A DNA stretch of 64,000 nucleotides from Epiperipatus broadwayi (GCA_028023455.1 JAQFVV010000112.1:1366001-1430000), one strand, 5' to 3'. Counted from the first letter of the stretch, positions 48,490 to 62,403 are shown. The notes: generated from the sequence alone by a model not told the origin. Made by a program: numbers and translations.

Positions 48490-51150
48490 AATTTGACATG
48501 GAAACACTGTGTCATGGAAAAATTATTTGGATCATATTGAAAGACATATCCTCATAAATAAAATTGAGGATGATAAAAATATCTATGATTATGAGGTTCA
48601 TGGGGAAAGTTGTATTGAAATTAGACAATCAAATCTGCAACCCAGAACTCCCGAAATTAGTTTTGTATCAGGAGCTGAAGGAAAAACTAAATCTTTATTT
48701 CACACATGCAATTTTTAAATGGATAGCACAATTGAGATTAAGGAATAGAAAGTAACTACCTTGTGAAAAATATCAGGACTATGATATAGCACTAGGGATG
48801 TTTGTAAAGGATTGATTATAACCTAGAGCTAAATGATAATTTACTAGAACAACTATTATATGAAATAATAGATGATAATTTTAGAAAAGAATTATTAAGT
48901 GAACCGGACTTTAGTTATAAATGCGCAGTAGAAAAATGCTTTGCACAAGAAACTATATTAGATAATGCTTCACAATTTCTACTCTCTAAATTAATGGATA
49001 AGTTCCAGTAAAGAAAACAGGTACTGATAGATCGAACACAAGAGTGCACAAAATGTTTTGATATATTATTGCTGTGAGAAAAATTGCTACTTAAAAAGAA
49101 ATTTCAGGTTTAGAAGTAAGAAATGCAATATTTGTAAAATATTAGGATATTTAGCTGCTATTTGCTGCAATAAAGACAAATGTTAAAACAAAAATAAAGA
49201 CAGACTATAAATCTAGAGGATGGAGAGTAAGAAGTAAAAATAATATAAAGAAATTAAACAACACAAATAATGACCATATTTTAATGGACATGGAAATATT
49301 TGAGCAGAAAATCACTATGGAAAATAACAGTAAAATGGGCCTGTCATTATTATCTAATAAAGAATGGGTGAAAATTAGAAATAAATAAAAAAAAAAAATA
49401 TCATTCGTGAAAAACTGATGTCATAGCTACAGATGTAAATGGAAGTGAGATAGATGTGCATAGAAAAGTGACTGCACATGTGAAATTCAATTCTAATTCT
49501 AAATTATTTCCATTGTATATTGTCAATAAAACTTTTAGTCCATTAATGAGAGAAATTAGTTCTGCCATTTGGGAATTCACATAAACATTATTAAGAGTGT
49601 ACAATTGGAAGCAGTAATTAAAAAGAAGTACACTCAATTGTTTAAGTCAGGACTAACAGAATTATTGACATGGCCAATCACCATTGAACTAATAAAAGAT
49701 ACCCATTTGGATACAAACCACATAAAATATCATTCACATTAAAGGAGAAAATGGAAAAGACTATCAGTGGGATGGTTCACAAAGACATATCAACACTGAT
49801 AAAAGACTTGTCCTGAGTTACTACAGTATTTATTATAAAGTTGGCTGGATTGCTTATGTAGAGATTATCAGGTCATGCTAAACAAATTTATAAATAAAAG
49901 AGTCTCCACAACCCTAGCTTACATAAATTACTATCATCATTGCAAAAATAGATTTTTAGTTCATGTGCTATAAAATTTCAATCACTGACAAATGGCTGAA
50001 TTATTAATCCTTACTACTTCTTTTGGATGTTACAAGTGCAATAAATAACCATATGGCATTACAGTTGTACCTAAAATGGATAATTTATTTCCATATTTGC
50101 ACAACCTTTTGGTTAGGTGAAAAATCTGAACATGAACTAAAATTATGCATGGATAAAGTGTGTTCAAAATTGGAGTGAAGCTGAATATTGCTAAATGTAT
50201 GTGGTCGATGTTAAAGTTTTTAGGCCTCATATTTAATAAAAATGGAAAATATCCTATGCTAGTTAAAATAAAAACAAAAAATGCTGAGCAATCTTAGAAT
50301 GTAAAAAAATTGCAAGTATTTTTAGAATAGTTGAACTTTTTCGAGAAGTTTCTTTTCTTAAAGGTAAATCTCTTGTGTTATCGCCGTTGTATATATTATT
50401 GAAAAGATGACAAAATTGGACTCTAGTTTGAAAAACAGGTTATTGCTTTTCAGAAAGTTAAAGATCTACTTACATCGAAGCATTGTTCGCCTCATGATCT
50501 TCCAGAAGTTATGTGTAAATCAACTCGGCTTAGAAACACATAAACAGGTAGCCATCAGACAAATGAATGGATTTATATCTTTAGTAGCTATGGACTCATT
50601 CATGATGAACAGAATATAAAATCTTCAAAAATATTAGTGCTGAAAGCACTATTAGACTGCTGAAAGAGATCTTTGTAAGTCACAGTTATCTCGAAATGTA
50701 ACAGACAACAGGATTGGCTTTGCATTTCAGCAATTTAAGGATTATCTAGCTTATAAGAGAATACATTACATACTTACCTCACCTTATCATCTGGGTCTAA
50801 TGATCTTGCAAAGAAGGCAGTTCGACACTTAAAAACTTGCCACAAAGAATATTACGGAGTATTATTAAATGCAATGTTTACCAGCACTTTTTACCCATGT
50901 AAAGCTGTTAATAACACACCAGTTGAATTGTTAACTTGCAGAAAATTCTGTATCCATCTTTCTAAATTATTGTCTACAACAAATGAAAATGTAAAGACTC
51001 TGGATTATGATATGCAATACTTGAAAAAATAAATGGCTACCAGGAGAAATCTTGAAAATCTTATCTCAGCAAATTAGATTGATATAAATGGATAATGGAA
51101 AAATATTTAAGAGGCATATTAGGACATCGCAATAAGTCATAGCAGTAAAT
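48490..51150 (+). pseudogene. Ty3/gypsy gag-pol remnant
   Basis: The plus strand shows gypsy order in broken frames. Two degraded zinc knuckles lie at about 49065-49185. The second reads CNICKILGYLAAIC, that is C-X2-C-X3-G-Y-X4-C, with Tyr where the His ligand should be. RT motifs follow: GVKLNIAKCM...KFLGLIFNKNGKYP near 50165-50250, then KKLQVFLE.LNFFEKFL near 50305-50350 and FEKQVIAFQKVKDLLTSKHC near 50430-50485. A short integrase-tail-like segment with AVNNTPVELLTCRKF lies near 50905-50950. The usual ACDAS block after the RT is not readable. Stops throughout rule out function. This resembles K02A2.6-like elements of invertebrates. Confidence 0.65.
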
Positions 51151-51194
51151 ATTTTATATATTGGCATATACATAAAAACGTTATATAATCTTGG

Positions 51195-51345
51195 GCTTTT
51201 CTATCATAGACTGTTGAAGAGACCTTTGCAGTGGTTATTCAAAAGCTATTTTATCTTTCACATATGTATTATAATATTAAGATCATTAATTTATGAAAAC
51301 TAGAAGCTATCATAATTTTTATTGGGAATTAAATTGATGATGATT
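51195..51345 (+). repeat. LTR-like sequence, 3' of gypsy remnant
   Basis: Aligns with the last part of 46340-46720, including TATTATAATATTAAGAT and the following ATTTATGAAAACT. It lies just beyond the integrase-like segment, the expected place for a 3' LTR. Only about 150 bp are recognisable. Confidence 0.5.
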
Positions 51346-52062
51346 AACATTCTTGTCTTGGATGGGATCAGACATTTTCTCGTAAATTTAATACAGTGTA
51401 TGTAAATCCAGGTGTAAAAAAAATCCCGAATACTTAAGATATACTGAAAGAGTGACGCATAAATGAAAATTATATAAGATCTTATAGAACATATTAATTA
51501 TACAGAAAGTTACGAATTTGCTGTTTATAATAATATGTATACATAAACACACTCATGCCGGAAGTCATCCAAACTAACAAAAACCGCATTATGAAATAAC
51601 GTAAAAAAAAAAAAAAAAAGTTATTATTATTATTAAAAATGAAATATATTTCCATACTACAAATTTGTTATTCAGAAAAATATTTTAATGTAATTTCTCT
51701 ACCCCCCATACCCAAGTCTTTTAATATTTAAAGACATTTTTAAAAAGGTTATTGAAAATGCTAATTGCTTCATTCTTAATTTATTTGTAATTTAAAGTAG
51801 TCTACTGCTTGATAAACCTTCTGTAGCTAAAAAAGTGTCTTAAGAGAGTCCTCCACATCCCCTACACACACTCCTTTTTAATGCACATTACAGATCGGAC
51901 ATATATATATGGCGAAAGAGACAATCTTATTTTTGATAAATAATCATCTTCGTGAAATTTCACATTGCATTAACATGAAATCCACACTTTTTAAAATCAA
52001 TGAATATATAATAGTTTTGTATGTTTCGTTAAATATTTACATGCAAAAATAAAAGTAATCTT
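51346..52062. other. AT-rich gene-free spacer
   Basis: Nothing recognisable apart from a 15-to-17 A run near 51603-51619. Confidence 0.4.
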
Positions 52063-52136
52063 GCATTGGTGGTCGAGAGGTCAGCGCGACTGCCTTGCAC
52101 TTGCAGGCAGTTGCGGGTTCGCGTCCCGGCCGATGC
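52063..52136 (+). tRNA. tRNA-like sequence, probably SINE-type copy
   Basis: GCATTGG (52063-52069) pairs with CCGATGC (52130-52136) as a 7-bp acceptor stem with one G.T pair. GTCG/CGAC forms a 4-bp D stem, and CGGG-TTCGCGT-CCCG forms the T arm with box B. The anticodon arm is irregular: TGCCT/AGGCA encloses 9 nt containing TGCA. That irregular loop, the close relative inserted at 39645-39727 and the shared downstream GACAC.TTAAAAA argue for a tRNA-derived retroposed copy. A functional tRNA gene is not excluded. Confidence 0.5.
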
Positions 52137-52160
52137 TATGACACTTTAAAAAAAAACTAG

Positions 52161-54734
52161 AAAGTAAAAAAAAATATGTGAATTTCTTTAGTTTTGCCGT
52201 GTTTTAATTGTTGTCTGCTGTTGATCTCTTTAAGTCACAGTAACATTTTGGACTGGGACTTGTTGCGAATTGATGTGGGATTGTTAGCAGAGATCAAATA
52301 TGAGAAAATAACAGCAAAAAAATCCTTAGAGAAAGTGAAGTGAAATATTCTGAAATTTGAGACTAGTTTAATATATTCATTTTAAAATTATTATTATTAT
52401 TATGCACACACATATGTAAGATAAAAAAAAAAGTATTTGTGGAAAAAACAATTACAGTTGGTAAGCTGTCAACATGATCGTGAACATTTAAAATTATAAT
52501 TGTGTTCTTCACATTTATTTGTAGATGGACACTGTATTCAAAATGAGAGAAAGGTTTGAAAAATTATGAATAGCGCAATAGTAGGACAAAGTAACTACAG
52601 TGCAAAATATATTGTCTCATCATTCGCGGTTGAGGCTTAGATAAACATGTCAGTATTTGCTTAAAGTCATTGGTTTTTTATTTCATAAATTGATCTAAAA
52701 GATATAATAATAAAACCAATGGGCAAAAGCAAAATAGAAAAATGGATAGCAATTCCTTTTCTAAAGATAGTGGGGGGGGGGGAGTTTGGTAAATTGATCA
52801 AGAAAGTATAATAAAAGCATGCAATTAACTTTCTTCAGAAAAATATAATAATAGATCCTGATATTTATATGATTTTAAACTGTCAATAACACTAATAGGT
52901 ATAATATAGTTTTTAATTTCTGCAATTAATAAGTTTGTTATTTGCACCAAGGAATATTATAGAAATCCAATATAGTATCTCCCTCTTCATTATATCCATG
53001 GATTTATTATATCTGAGCATTATTATCTTTTAGTCAGCCACTTTTTCAATTTGCATATTCAACCAATCCTATTATTGTTCTCTTCTCTTTAGATTTATTA
53101 CTGCATGTGTTTTTTTATTTTTACATATAGAATAATTATTTTTGGAAATATCGAGATATGTACATTTTAAAAATTAAATTCTATTGTAGGTATCTCCTTT
53201 TATGTTAAATATATACATTGTGTAGGATTTGTTATTACCCATGATGTCATATCTTTGTAGGAAGATTTGGAAGCAGATGGCAGCAGATTAAAAGGAGCGA
53301 ACTGCTACAGGATCCAAATAAATGATTAATTACAAATTGACCATGTTTATTACTACAATGAATTATGTTCAGAAATTCAGACAGTCCTTTATAGCTATTA
53401 TGAAAGATTAGATTGACCTAATGTAGTCTGTGATTATTTTGGATAATAATTTGGTATTGACAATGTGAACCATTGGAAAAATGTATGGATTAAAAATTTG
53501 GACAAAATATTGTGAAATAAATGTTGCAAGATATATTTTATTGCTCTTCTATTAATAAAAGTCCAAATTATCTGAGATAGATAAATAAAAGTGTTTCATA
53601 ACATGAAAATGAAATGACAATCAGTGATGTAAAAGAAGCAAGCTGAATAGAATTCAAGTAGAACTTAAACTACACTTTAAATATAAAAACTTGTTTATTA
53701 TAGTTAATTGTTGATGATATTGTATTAAGTTATATTCACATATTTATACTAACTAAATTTTGTATATATTATTAGCAAATTAAAATAATACAAGACCATG
53801 CATGGAGACCCTGACACAACAAAATCAATCTCTGAACAATAATTTCAACATAGTTAAGTACAAACATTCAATTAATAAGATGTGTAAATCAAGTATGTCA
53901 ATTACATATGTAAACATTTCTTACATTTTGCAATTCTTAATATATTTGTTAATATTTATGTATTTCATCAAGATCAATGGTAAACATACATCTGAAGGGA
54001 AAATGACTAAATTACTTGCTCTTAAACCAAGAATTTAAAAATACATACACAGACTCAAACTACATACAGTTAGAATACTGTTAAATATCTACCATTGAAT
54101 AAAATTAAGATAGGGCATTTTGAATTTTTATGATAACCTATCTATAATATTTTATTATGTAAATAGATTATAGCCAATGGACTTGCTTAAATAAAATTTA
54201 TTTTATCTTGAGTATACTGTAATTTAAAAAATTTTTTTTTATATAAAACAGTGCAGTAAATAGATTAGTATTTAAAAAAAAAACATTTAAGTATATATTA
54301 GCAAACCATTAAGCTTAATTAACCTGCCTACTATATTCACTTTTATTAGTTTATTTCTTTTTTAAAATGTTTTTATTTATTACAATACATAACAAAGTGA
54401 AAAGTGTGTTGGGGGGGGGGGAGGTTATTTCTAAGTCAACTGAGATGAAGATTGCAACTGTTTTTTTTTATAAAAGAACTGGAGAAAATAGGAAACTAAT
54501 AAAATTTAAGTTTTTGTTATTGTTGTTTATAAAGTACAAAGGCTTGGATAAATCTGTTATTTTAAATTTCCAGCATCCAATAAATTCTTTAATGACAAAA
54601 TAGATTCCCAACAAGGCAATTAAAATGAAAAGTCTATTAATGAATTATTCTTAATCCAGAATGTGGTAAGATTCAGTGAATCAAGCATGCTTAATTAACA
54701 ATATTACATCTGTATTAACTAATATTATTAACCA
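52161..54734. other. AT-rich gene-free stretch
   Basis: No gene is supported. G tracts of 11 lie at 52772-52782 and 54411-54421. Openings at 53802-54038 and 54367-54603 are lysine/isoleucine-rich noise. Confidence 0.4.
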
Positions 54735-54740
54735 TTCATT

Positions 54741-55100
54741 CAGTATACTGAATGTTAACTATAATAAATATCTATATTCATCATCTTCATCTCAAACAAC
54801 TGATACATATGATCACACACATGTTTAAAAATAAATGATCCCCATTATTCGTATTTCACGCAGAATCAGCACTCATTAGTTGGGCAGGATTGTAATCTCC
54901 AACACATATATACAATCAGTGCTTGGTTTATATTAAGATCTGATCCAATTGATGAGTGCTAGTTTTGCATGAAATACTTATATTGGGGATCATTTATCTT
55001 TTTCACATGTGTGTGGTCATGTGTATTGGTAGTTTGAGATGGAGCGGAAAATGAATATAGATTGAAAATCCTAAGTTCAAATCTCTATTTAATATTGTTA
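54741..55100. mobile_element. Family-B inverted-repeat element, compact copy
   Basis: Left arm from CAGTATACTGAATGTT through CGTATTTCACGCAGAATCAG and CACTCATTAGTTGGGC to about 54900. The right arm, about 54945-55100, is its inverse: TTGCATGAAATACTTATATT, GGGGATCATTTATC, CACATGTGTGTGGTCATGTG and GAAAATCCTAAGTTCAAATC. The arms cover most of the element, with only about 45 bp of centre. The same family as 16992-17510. Confidence 0.85.
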
Positions 55101-55444
55101 TTGTTTATTTAATTTTATTACATATTAGTATATAACGTGTGTATGTAAAACTTTTGAGTATCCCTATATTTCCATTTTTTCTCATCAAAGTCTTTAATTC
55201 TTTAAGTTCCTATATATTATTTGAATATATATATAGTTTATATTTTATTTAATACCAATTATAAAATTATAAATAATGAAATACATACACAATTTAAAAT
55301 AATATATAAAAAATAAGGAAAATCATAATATTTAAACATAACTGATTAAAATGATTGAATTGTAAATATATATATATATATTGTATTTGATATCATGTAC
55401 AAAATGACTCCAGGATACAATAATATCATATCTGCCTATCATGC

Positions 55445-55750
55445 TTATTGGTTCATATCTGGGCTAAGTAAACTTGAATTTGTTTTTTCAGTAGACTTAA
55501 AGATTTTTTTTAATAAACTGACCCATAGCCAATTGGGTTAATCATCTATCATTGGTTAGAAAGTGGATATCTAATTTATTTTTAGTCAGTGGGTAATAAG
55601 TATGGAAAACTGCTCAAGCTCACACCACTTGGCAATTGTCAAACCTTGTGAATACTGTCTTATCCGCTGTTCCTCCATAAGGAACTTTTGGGAAAATCTT
55701 TCCTTGCAATAAGCTATTTAGGTATTATTATTACCTAATCTTTGTTATAT
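55445..55750 (+). repeat. Solo-LTR-like relative of the gypsy LTR
   Basis: AGTAAACTTGAATTTGTTTT then TTCAGTAGACTT, and later TGGAAAACTGCTCAAGCTCA and TTGTCAAACCTTGTGAATAC, match in order the LTR-like sequence at 46360-46550. No internal region follows, so it may be a solo LTR or an unrelated old repeat with the same source. Confidence 0.4.
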
Positions 55751-57269
55751 AAAATAAAAATAATAATAAAAAATAGATAAATTGTTAACAATCCTAATGT
55801 TATGAAGAAGACTCATTATTATAGTGTAGCTCTACAATTGAGTTGTTGATTAAATTATCTTAAAAGGATGATAATTATCAGAAAATTATCTTTTGCGTAA
55901 CTACTTTATTTGTCTCACTCCATAGATCTTAATATACTTATACATAGGGCATGATTTATAATTATTAATTTATCTAAATACAAACAGTTTGCACAATGAA
56001 AAAATATTTGGTTCTCTCTTTCTCTGAATAACCAATCACCTTTTCACTTGGACATTGTAGTTTATTCACACACACACAGAGAGAGAGAGAGACATTGTAG
56101 TTTATTCACACACACACAAATGAACAGAAATTATAATAGTGTATGATGTGTCGTGATATAGTTATATACAGAGAGTGTGTTGTGTTTACACAAATAGCAG
56201 CACTTAGTGTGTGTGTAATAAGTACCCAAGTATATACAGTTTTTAACACAAAAAATAATTAGATTGTTGTTATCATAATAGCAGTATAAAATGTGTAATG
56301 ATAATTTATATAATTATAGGATGTGTTGTTGTTTTGTATATATATAGTAATTAATAATTTGTATTATATATATAATAAAATTTATACAACATAAGAAAAA
56401 AATCCCCAACAGAACTTAATTAATTTACTTTGCTTTGTAATTAATCTTTAACCAAGTATATTTTTAGTACCATAGTATATAGATTATAGATTATTGGTTT
56501 CAATGAAATCTTGTTTTTATATCAAAATTTCACTATGTGCTTATTTGTACATTTTTTTAATTGTCAGACTCTGGCAAACACTTTTTATATCTGGTTTTAA
56601 AAACATGACCAATTGTTCTTTTATGGTGGGGAAATATTGAATTACAATTTGTGTTTAACTTTGATCCTCTATATTATTATGTTATAAATAATGAAAATTA
56701 AGGGACTGCCTCAATGTAAATAACCAAAGATAACTTTATCTTAGTTTTTTTTTTTTTTTTTTTTGGAAGGGCGGGAGCCGCGACCCGACCCCCCCCCCCC
56801 ACCCCCCCCCCGCGAAGGGAAGGGCCCCCCCCCCCTCCCCCCCCCCAATGCAAGACAATTTTTGCTTGGAAACTATCAATTACTAATTGAAAGTCCTGGA
56901 GCTAAATAAATTTCTGTAGTAACTTATAATAGTTCTTTTTCTTTGAGTTATTTGGAATAAAAAGAGATTCTTTTTCACTTCTAACTCAATTTAATTTCAC
57001 TCAGATATTTATAACTCTGATGCATATCCTATGGAGGTCTATGGATATAGAAAATCAAAAATAAACAAATTTTATTTAATATGCCTTAAACCATGAAAGT
57101 CTTCAGTGTACTATATTACCTATTCAATTAGCTCATTAATCAATTTGCCAACAGTGTTAAAGTTTCAGCAAATAAACATGATATTTTTTTAAAGTTATTT
57201 CCACTGAAAATAGATTTAGATAAAACTATATTATAAAATCTTAAATTCTGCTAGGTGGTTTTTCTATCT
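55751..57269. other. Gene-free; microsatellite duplication and GC-rich block
   Basis: At 56054-56120 the unit ACATTGTAGTTTATTCACAC followed by (CA)n occurs twice, separated by (GA)n. At 56761-56847 a GC-rich block breaks the AT-rich context. No gene is recognised. Confidence 0.5.
56761..56847. other. Anomalous C-tract/GC block
   Basis: After a poly-T run of about 20 comes GGAAGGGCGGGAGCCGCGAC and then four C runs of 9-11 separated by A, GCGAAGGGAAGGG or T. The composition is unlike anything else in the window and may be a consensus-calling artefact around a difficult homopolymer. It could also be a genuine GC-rich simple repeat. Confidence 0.6.
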
Positions 57270-57560
57270 TGTATATCACTATGAACTGAACAATCATTTG
57301 CTGTGGTGGATAATAATGATATTCCATGATAATTACTGCAGTTTTTGCCTATTTTCTTTGTTTTTCAAAATAGGAACAATAAAAGCTTCTTTAAAACTAG
57401 GCAACACAAACAACTTCACAATCCACATATTCCTAAACAAACTTCCAAGTTGAAGCTAAGATATATTTTAAAACTTCTCTGTAATATTAGGATCTGCATT
57501 CTTTACATTTTTAAGGTTACTTTTTTTAAAGAGGTCTTTTAATTTCTCTCAGCTGGACTT
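57270..57560 (-). pseudogene. LINE reverse transcriptase fragment
   Basis: The minus strand reads CRNMWIVKLFVLPSFKEAFI followed by VPILKNKENRQK, then after a shift CSNYHGISLLSTTAND. This is the W......F.A.IVPI.K......NYRGISLLST stretch at the start of the RT domain in CR1/L2-like LINEs. It is a further lineage, distinct from the RTE-like copies (which read NYRPISLLSV). The active site is absent, and the fragment is short. Confidence 0.6.
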
Positions 57561-60500
57561 CTTTGTCCAATTCCAAATAAGTAAATATGATGCATATATC
57601 ATTAAAAATTGTTGAATAAGAATATTATTTACTAACTTACATTTTTCATTAACTGTTGTAATTTTTTCCCGATTTTAATTTTATTTCTTTTTCGCCATCC
57701 TCGACGTCTTTTATTTCACTCTATATTTCGTTTTAATATTAATAGCACTAATATGTGTTAGTATTATTTCTAGTGCTCATCTTTCTCAAATCTTCCTTTT
57801 ATATATATAGAGGGAGAGATTATAATATATTAAACATCAGTAGCTCGCCAGAAATATAAACACTGTATAAGAAAAACAACTGCATTTATTATCATGTTGT
57901 CTGTGGATATTTTATCAAATTTCTTTTAGAATTCATCTCTTGTAAAAGTGTTCTGCAAATAAAAGCTAAAGAAATAAGAGGAAACCTAATTTTCTGAAGT
58001 TTGAAATGTTTATATATATATATAAGATTGAGTTAGCATTTAAGTCACATTTTTACTCTTCACAGTTTGTAAGATCGATTTTTAGAATTGTCCTGTAGAA
58101 AAGACACTGCCTTGTAATAGTATTAAACAAATTTTACAGTTTTTATTACAATAGTTTTGTTTTTTGTTTTACAGAAGATCATTGCACTAATCAAAGTGTG
58201 TGTATGTTACATATTGTTAATAAAATAATACATATTATGTATATAAACATTTATTAGCCTTATAAATAAGTATCTAACAAATAAACAGTACTCTTCCCCT
58301 GATAGTATAGCTTATAAACATCACATGATCACCATTTCTTATTCTTGCTTGTAATGAAATTGTACTAAATTGTAATTATGCCTTCTCTGGGTCAGCATAT
58401 CAATACTCATTTGACTTTCCCAGAATGTTTCATTAGCTTTATTCTTCAATTAAAACCAGCTAGATATCAGTTTACTATAAAAAATAAATAAATAATTGAT
58501 TGATTGACTTTATTACTTGGGGGAGGGGGGTCACGAGAGGTTTGAGCGTGAGCCAACACTGGAATTTTTCAGAGAATCATGCACTCCAGAGTCTGACACT
58601 ACCATTGTACTAAACCATGCAGGAGATCAATTTAAAGATTTTTATTATTGGTAGATAGGTTGTTTGTTACCTAGCTACTTGTAAAAAAAAAATCTCTACA
58701 TAATAACTAAATTTAAGATCCATTTGTAGACATGGTTAGTGAGTGTACTTACTGTTTCATAAGTGTGTTCAAATCATATACTTTATTTTAGCTTACTAAC
58801 TTCACACTATTTTATTATTCCTCTTTATTTATTCTCAGCTGCTCTTAATTGAAGATTATGTATTTTTTTGTATTTCTTCCTTTCACTCTCTGCAATCCAT
58901 TCTTTTCAAATATTTTTTTGTCCACATTTATTTTTATTTTTTTTCTATTTCTAAGAATATTCAGCAACATATTTTCAAAACCATAACCTTCAGTTATTAC
59001 CCTCTCATTATATTTGTATTTATATAAGTGTTTTCTAGTGGTAATGTAAGTGTGAATAATACAGTATTAGGACTTAGTTTGCAGTAAAATCTGCAGCCAG
59101 AAATTGTATTAAAGCATTAAGCAAATTGATATGTAACCATGAAAATTTACCTATGCAGAAGGATGTACACATTTAATATATTATTGTGTATATATAGATC
59201 ATATTTTCTGTTTGAAGACAATCTGAGATGACCAGGAAATATGATACTAGAATAAACCATAACACTTCATCACAGTCACTGGCTATAAAGCTAATACTTC
59301 CAACTACATTGATTTGTGTCATGAAAGGTCTGATACTAATTGACACCATTATAATTAATATTGTTTATTTTTCAGGTAAAACTGTCTGGATACTATCTTG
59401 TCCATCAGATTGAATGATTAGCTGGGTGGCAGACTGCTTAAACAACTTGTAAGCTTTATTGGTTTTGTTCCTCAAGTCATACACTATCCATTATACTAGG
59501 AGACACATTTAATAATTTATTCTAATGTTTTGAACTTGGTGCTTTGTTTCACAAATTATAAAGCCCAGATCTCAAATGATATGCACCATATATATAAATA
59601 ATCCATTAGTACCAATGGTTAATTGATTATTATAAATAAATTACATCACTACAAGCTTCATACTTAATGAATCAACAGAATATTAGCAATCTGTCACCAA
59701 GACACCACTACAATTAGATAGAGCAGGGTTACTTTTATAACAGGTTACTGATATTTTATTTGTTCTTTAAGCATAAGGAATGTGATGTAAATTGTTAGTA
59801 AGTGAATTGTATGACATAATCGCATAAACAAAAAGTTACAAATTTAATCTATTTATTTTTGAAAATATATATCATCTTATAATTGTATTAATTGTAATTA
59901 AAAAGAAACTACAATAGCATATGTTAGAAATTAGTATCTTGTTTTTTTATAGATCGTGACTTTCCAGTGGTAGAATTTGAACATATATATATCTTAATAA
60001 CCACACCTAATATTACAAGTACAAATTAAATCATTTTCTTAAAATCAACAACTTTAACAACCATAATATAAGAAACTAACACTTGTTATTTACTAACTTA
60101 TTTTCCAACAAATGATTCAATTATATTTGAATATCTCATATTTCCATTACACAACATTAATTATAAAACTGAACTATACTTTTATATCATCAGAAACTAT
60201 GCAAAACACTTACAACAGCCTTTTCTTTTTTCTTAGTCATTTCAGTAAATTACTTAATCTACTGATTTAAATTTCATCTTAATAGAAAATATAAACTTGC
60301 TGTTTATTCTAAGAATGAATTCAAATTAATTTTATAATAAGAACAATGTGATTCAAAGATATTATTATTTCTAATTAAAATATGATGCTCTTAATTAGCA
60401 TTACTTAAATAATTACAATTTATTTTAATAAATAGATAATTTAACAAGTTCTTCTTTATCATATTTCACATGATTTATGTGTCATGATATGAGTTTTGTG

Positions 60501-62403
60501 ATAAAAATAATTCTGAGCAGAAATAAAGCCATTAGTCTAAATTTATATCAACATATTTGTTTATTTGAATAACTATAACAAATTCTTAAATGTTATATAC
60601 TTTAATTAACTATAAAACACATATAACATTAAAATCTATGTACAATTATTTATATTGATACAATTTGTACATCTTACTTTAAACATTTACTAGCAAAAAT
60701 TTTTTTTATTGTATATATAAACACAATCTGATGTTTTGATTGTTCTGTAGCCTTCTTAAGAGTTATTCCTATTTCAATTTCTTAAAAATCCCCCCCCCCC
60801 CAAAAAAAAAAACTTTTTTGCCTCTGAAGAAGACTGCAGGGCAGTCAACACATTAGATTGTATATATACAATAATTTTTTTTTGCTAAAACATATTTGAA
60901 GTAAGAGATGCAAATTGTATTTATGTAAAATAATCCAGTTAAATAAAAGAAGTGGTAGGTTTAGAGACATTTGTGATGAATAACTGATGATAGAAATAGT
61001 TGCAAAGAAAAAGAAAGGCTTCTTTAATCTTTTGTTTAAGAGTATTGCCTTGTGCATAGTACGGGCATTGACAATTAGGAAAGAAAAGATTTAAGGATTA
61101 GATATTTTAGAAATATGAAGTAGAATGAAAGATATGTTATAATGATAACATTGGCAGTGAAAAGAATTAGTGAATAAATATTACTTTTTGAGGAAATTGT
61201 GGTGCGGAAGAGAATTTGCATTGGTCTTGAGTAGAAGAAGCTGTGAGATGAGTGAAGAATGAAAGAGCCTTATAAGAGAAATTGATATATGATATTAAGG
61301 TGATAAATAGTTAAAAGTTTTAAGAATTGTAGCAAGGTATGGAAATACACATATGCTTCCACGATAGTTTAACTTGAATATAAAGAAATAAATATGTCTG
61401 TTAGATGCACAAGTAGATAGAATAGTTTCAGCTTTGACTCTTAGTCCTCATTGGCAAAAGATGGGAATGTTATAGCACTAGACCATCTGGTGACCACTGA
61501 TTATTTAAGATTGCAGCAGTTGTTTTTTGAATAGAATGAATAGAACTGCTTGTGCTAAGCTCTGCTTTAGAGATGATGATTCTTGCTGGAAAAATTTCAT
61601 CGATCCATTATCTGTTTATTTCAGATTAATTTATACCGACTTTACATGAAATATCACTCTGGTGCTATATATGACAAATATTTTCTGTTTTTACATTTTT
61701 ATGTGTCTGGGCACTTTTATCACATCTCGGCTCATTCTTATACATGCAAGTCTTTTATGTATGCGCACGCGTGTGTATAATAAGCATAAAAATTCGGTTG
61801 AAATGGAGATCACATAATAAAATATATAAGGGTGGTGATATTTATTCAAGACCATTAAAAGATAAATAGAAAAAAAAAATGTCTGCAGGAACGATTCAGA
61901 ATAAAATCCAGATAAAAATATCAATGCCGGAATGATATGTGGGGTAGCCGGCGTCATCTTTACGCATCTTGATTTTTTTGTCCATTGCTGACAATTTATT
62001 TTATTTGACCCAATATTTGAGAGAATAGAAAAATATTGGCTAGTTCGTTAAATATGATTTTCTCTTTTCTTTCTTTACTGGAGGCATTAAAAAAAAAAAA
62101 GGTAAAATCCTCTTTAAATGATATGTTAAATATAAGGGTTCTTTGCGAGGAGGGGGATTTAAACGTATAGTATAAAAAGCGGGTTATTTTTGCCTGCACT
62201 CAAAGAACACATTCATTTTTTATAAACTGACAAGGAATCTCATCAAGGACTGATTAATCATTTATATCGTTGCAAATTAATTGCAAAAGAAAAAGAGCAA
62301 AGAAAAAATAACATCTGATGCAAAAACGAAAATGATTTAAAAAAAAAAAACCAACATCATACAAACAAATGAGAAAATAATTTTAAAAAATGTAAAAATA
62401 TTT
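57561..62403. other. Long AT-rich gene-free stretch
   Basis: No gene is supported apart from the tRNA-like sequence at 58535-58625. A 12-C tract lies at 60790-60801. Openings at 59228-59413 and 61583-61957 show no recognisable motif. Confidence 0.4.
58535..58625 (-). repeat. Degraded tRNA-like SINE head
   Basis: The minus strand reads CATGGTTTAGTACAATGGTA, then GTGTCAGACTCTGGAGTGC and a weak box B near AAAATTCCAG, followed by GTTGGCTCACGCTC. The box-A-like segment and the CTCTGGA loop look tRNA-derived. The acceptor and T stems are not intact. Confidence 0.35.

Noticed and set aside
53258-53330. Possible exon after TTTGTAG with an open frame of about 23 codons
   Set aside because: A single acceptor-like site and a short frame are not enough. 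I recognise no family, and no partner exon is seen.
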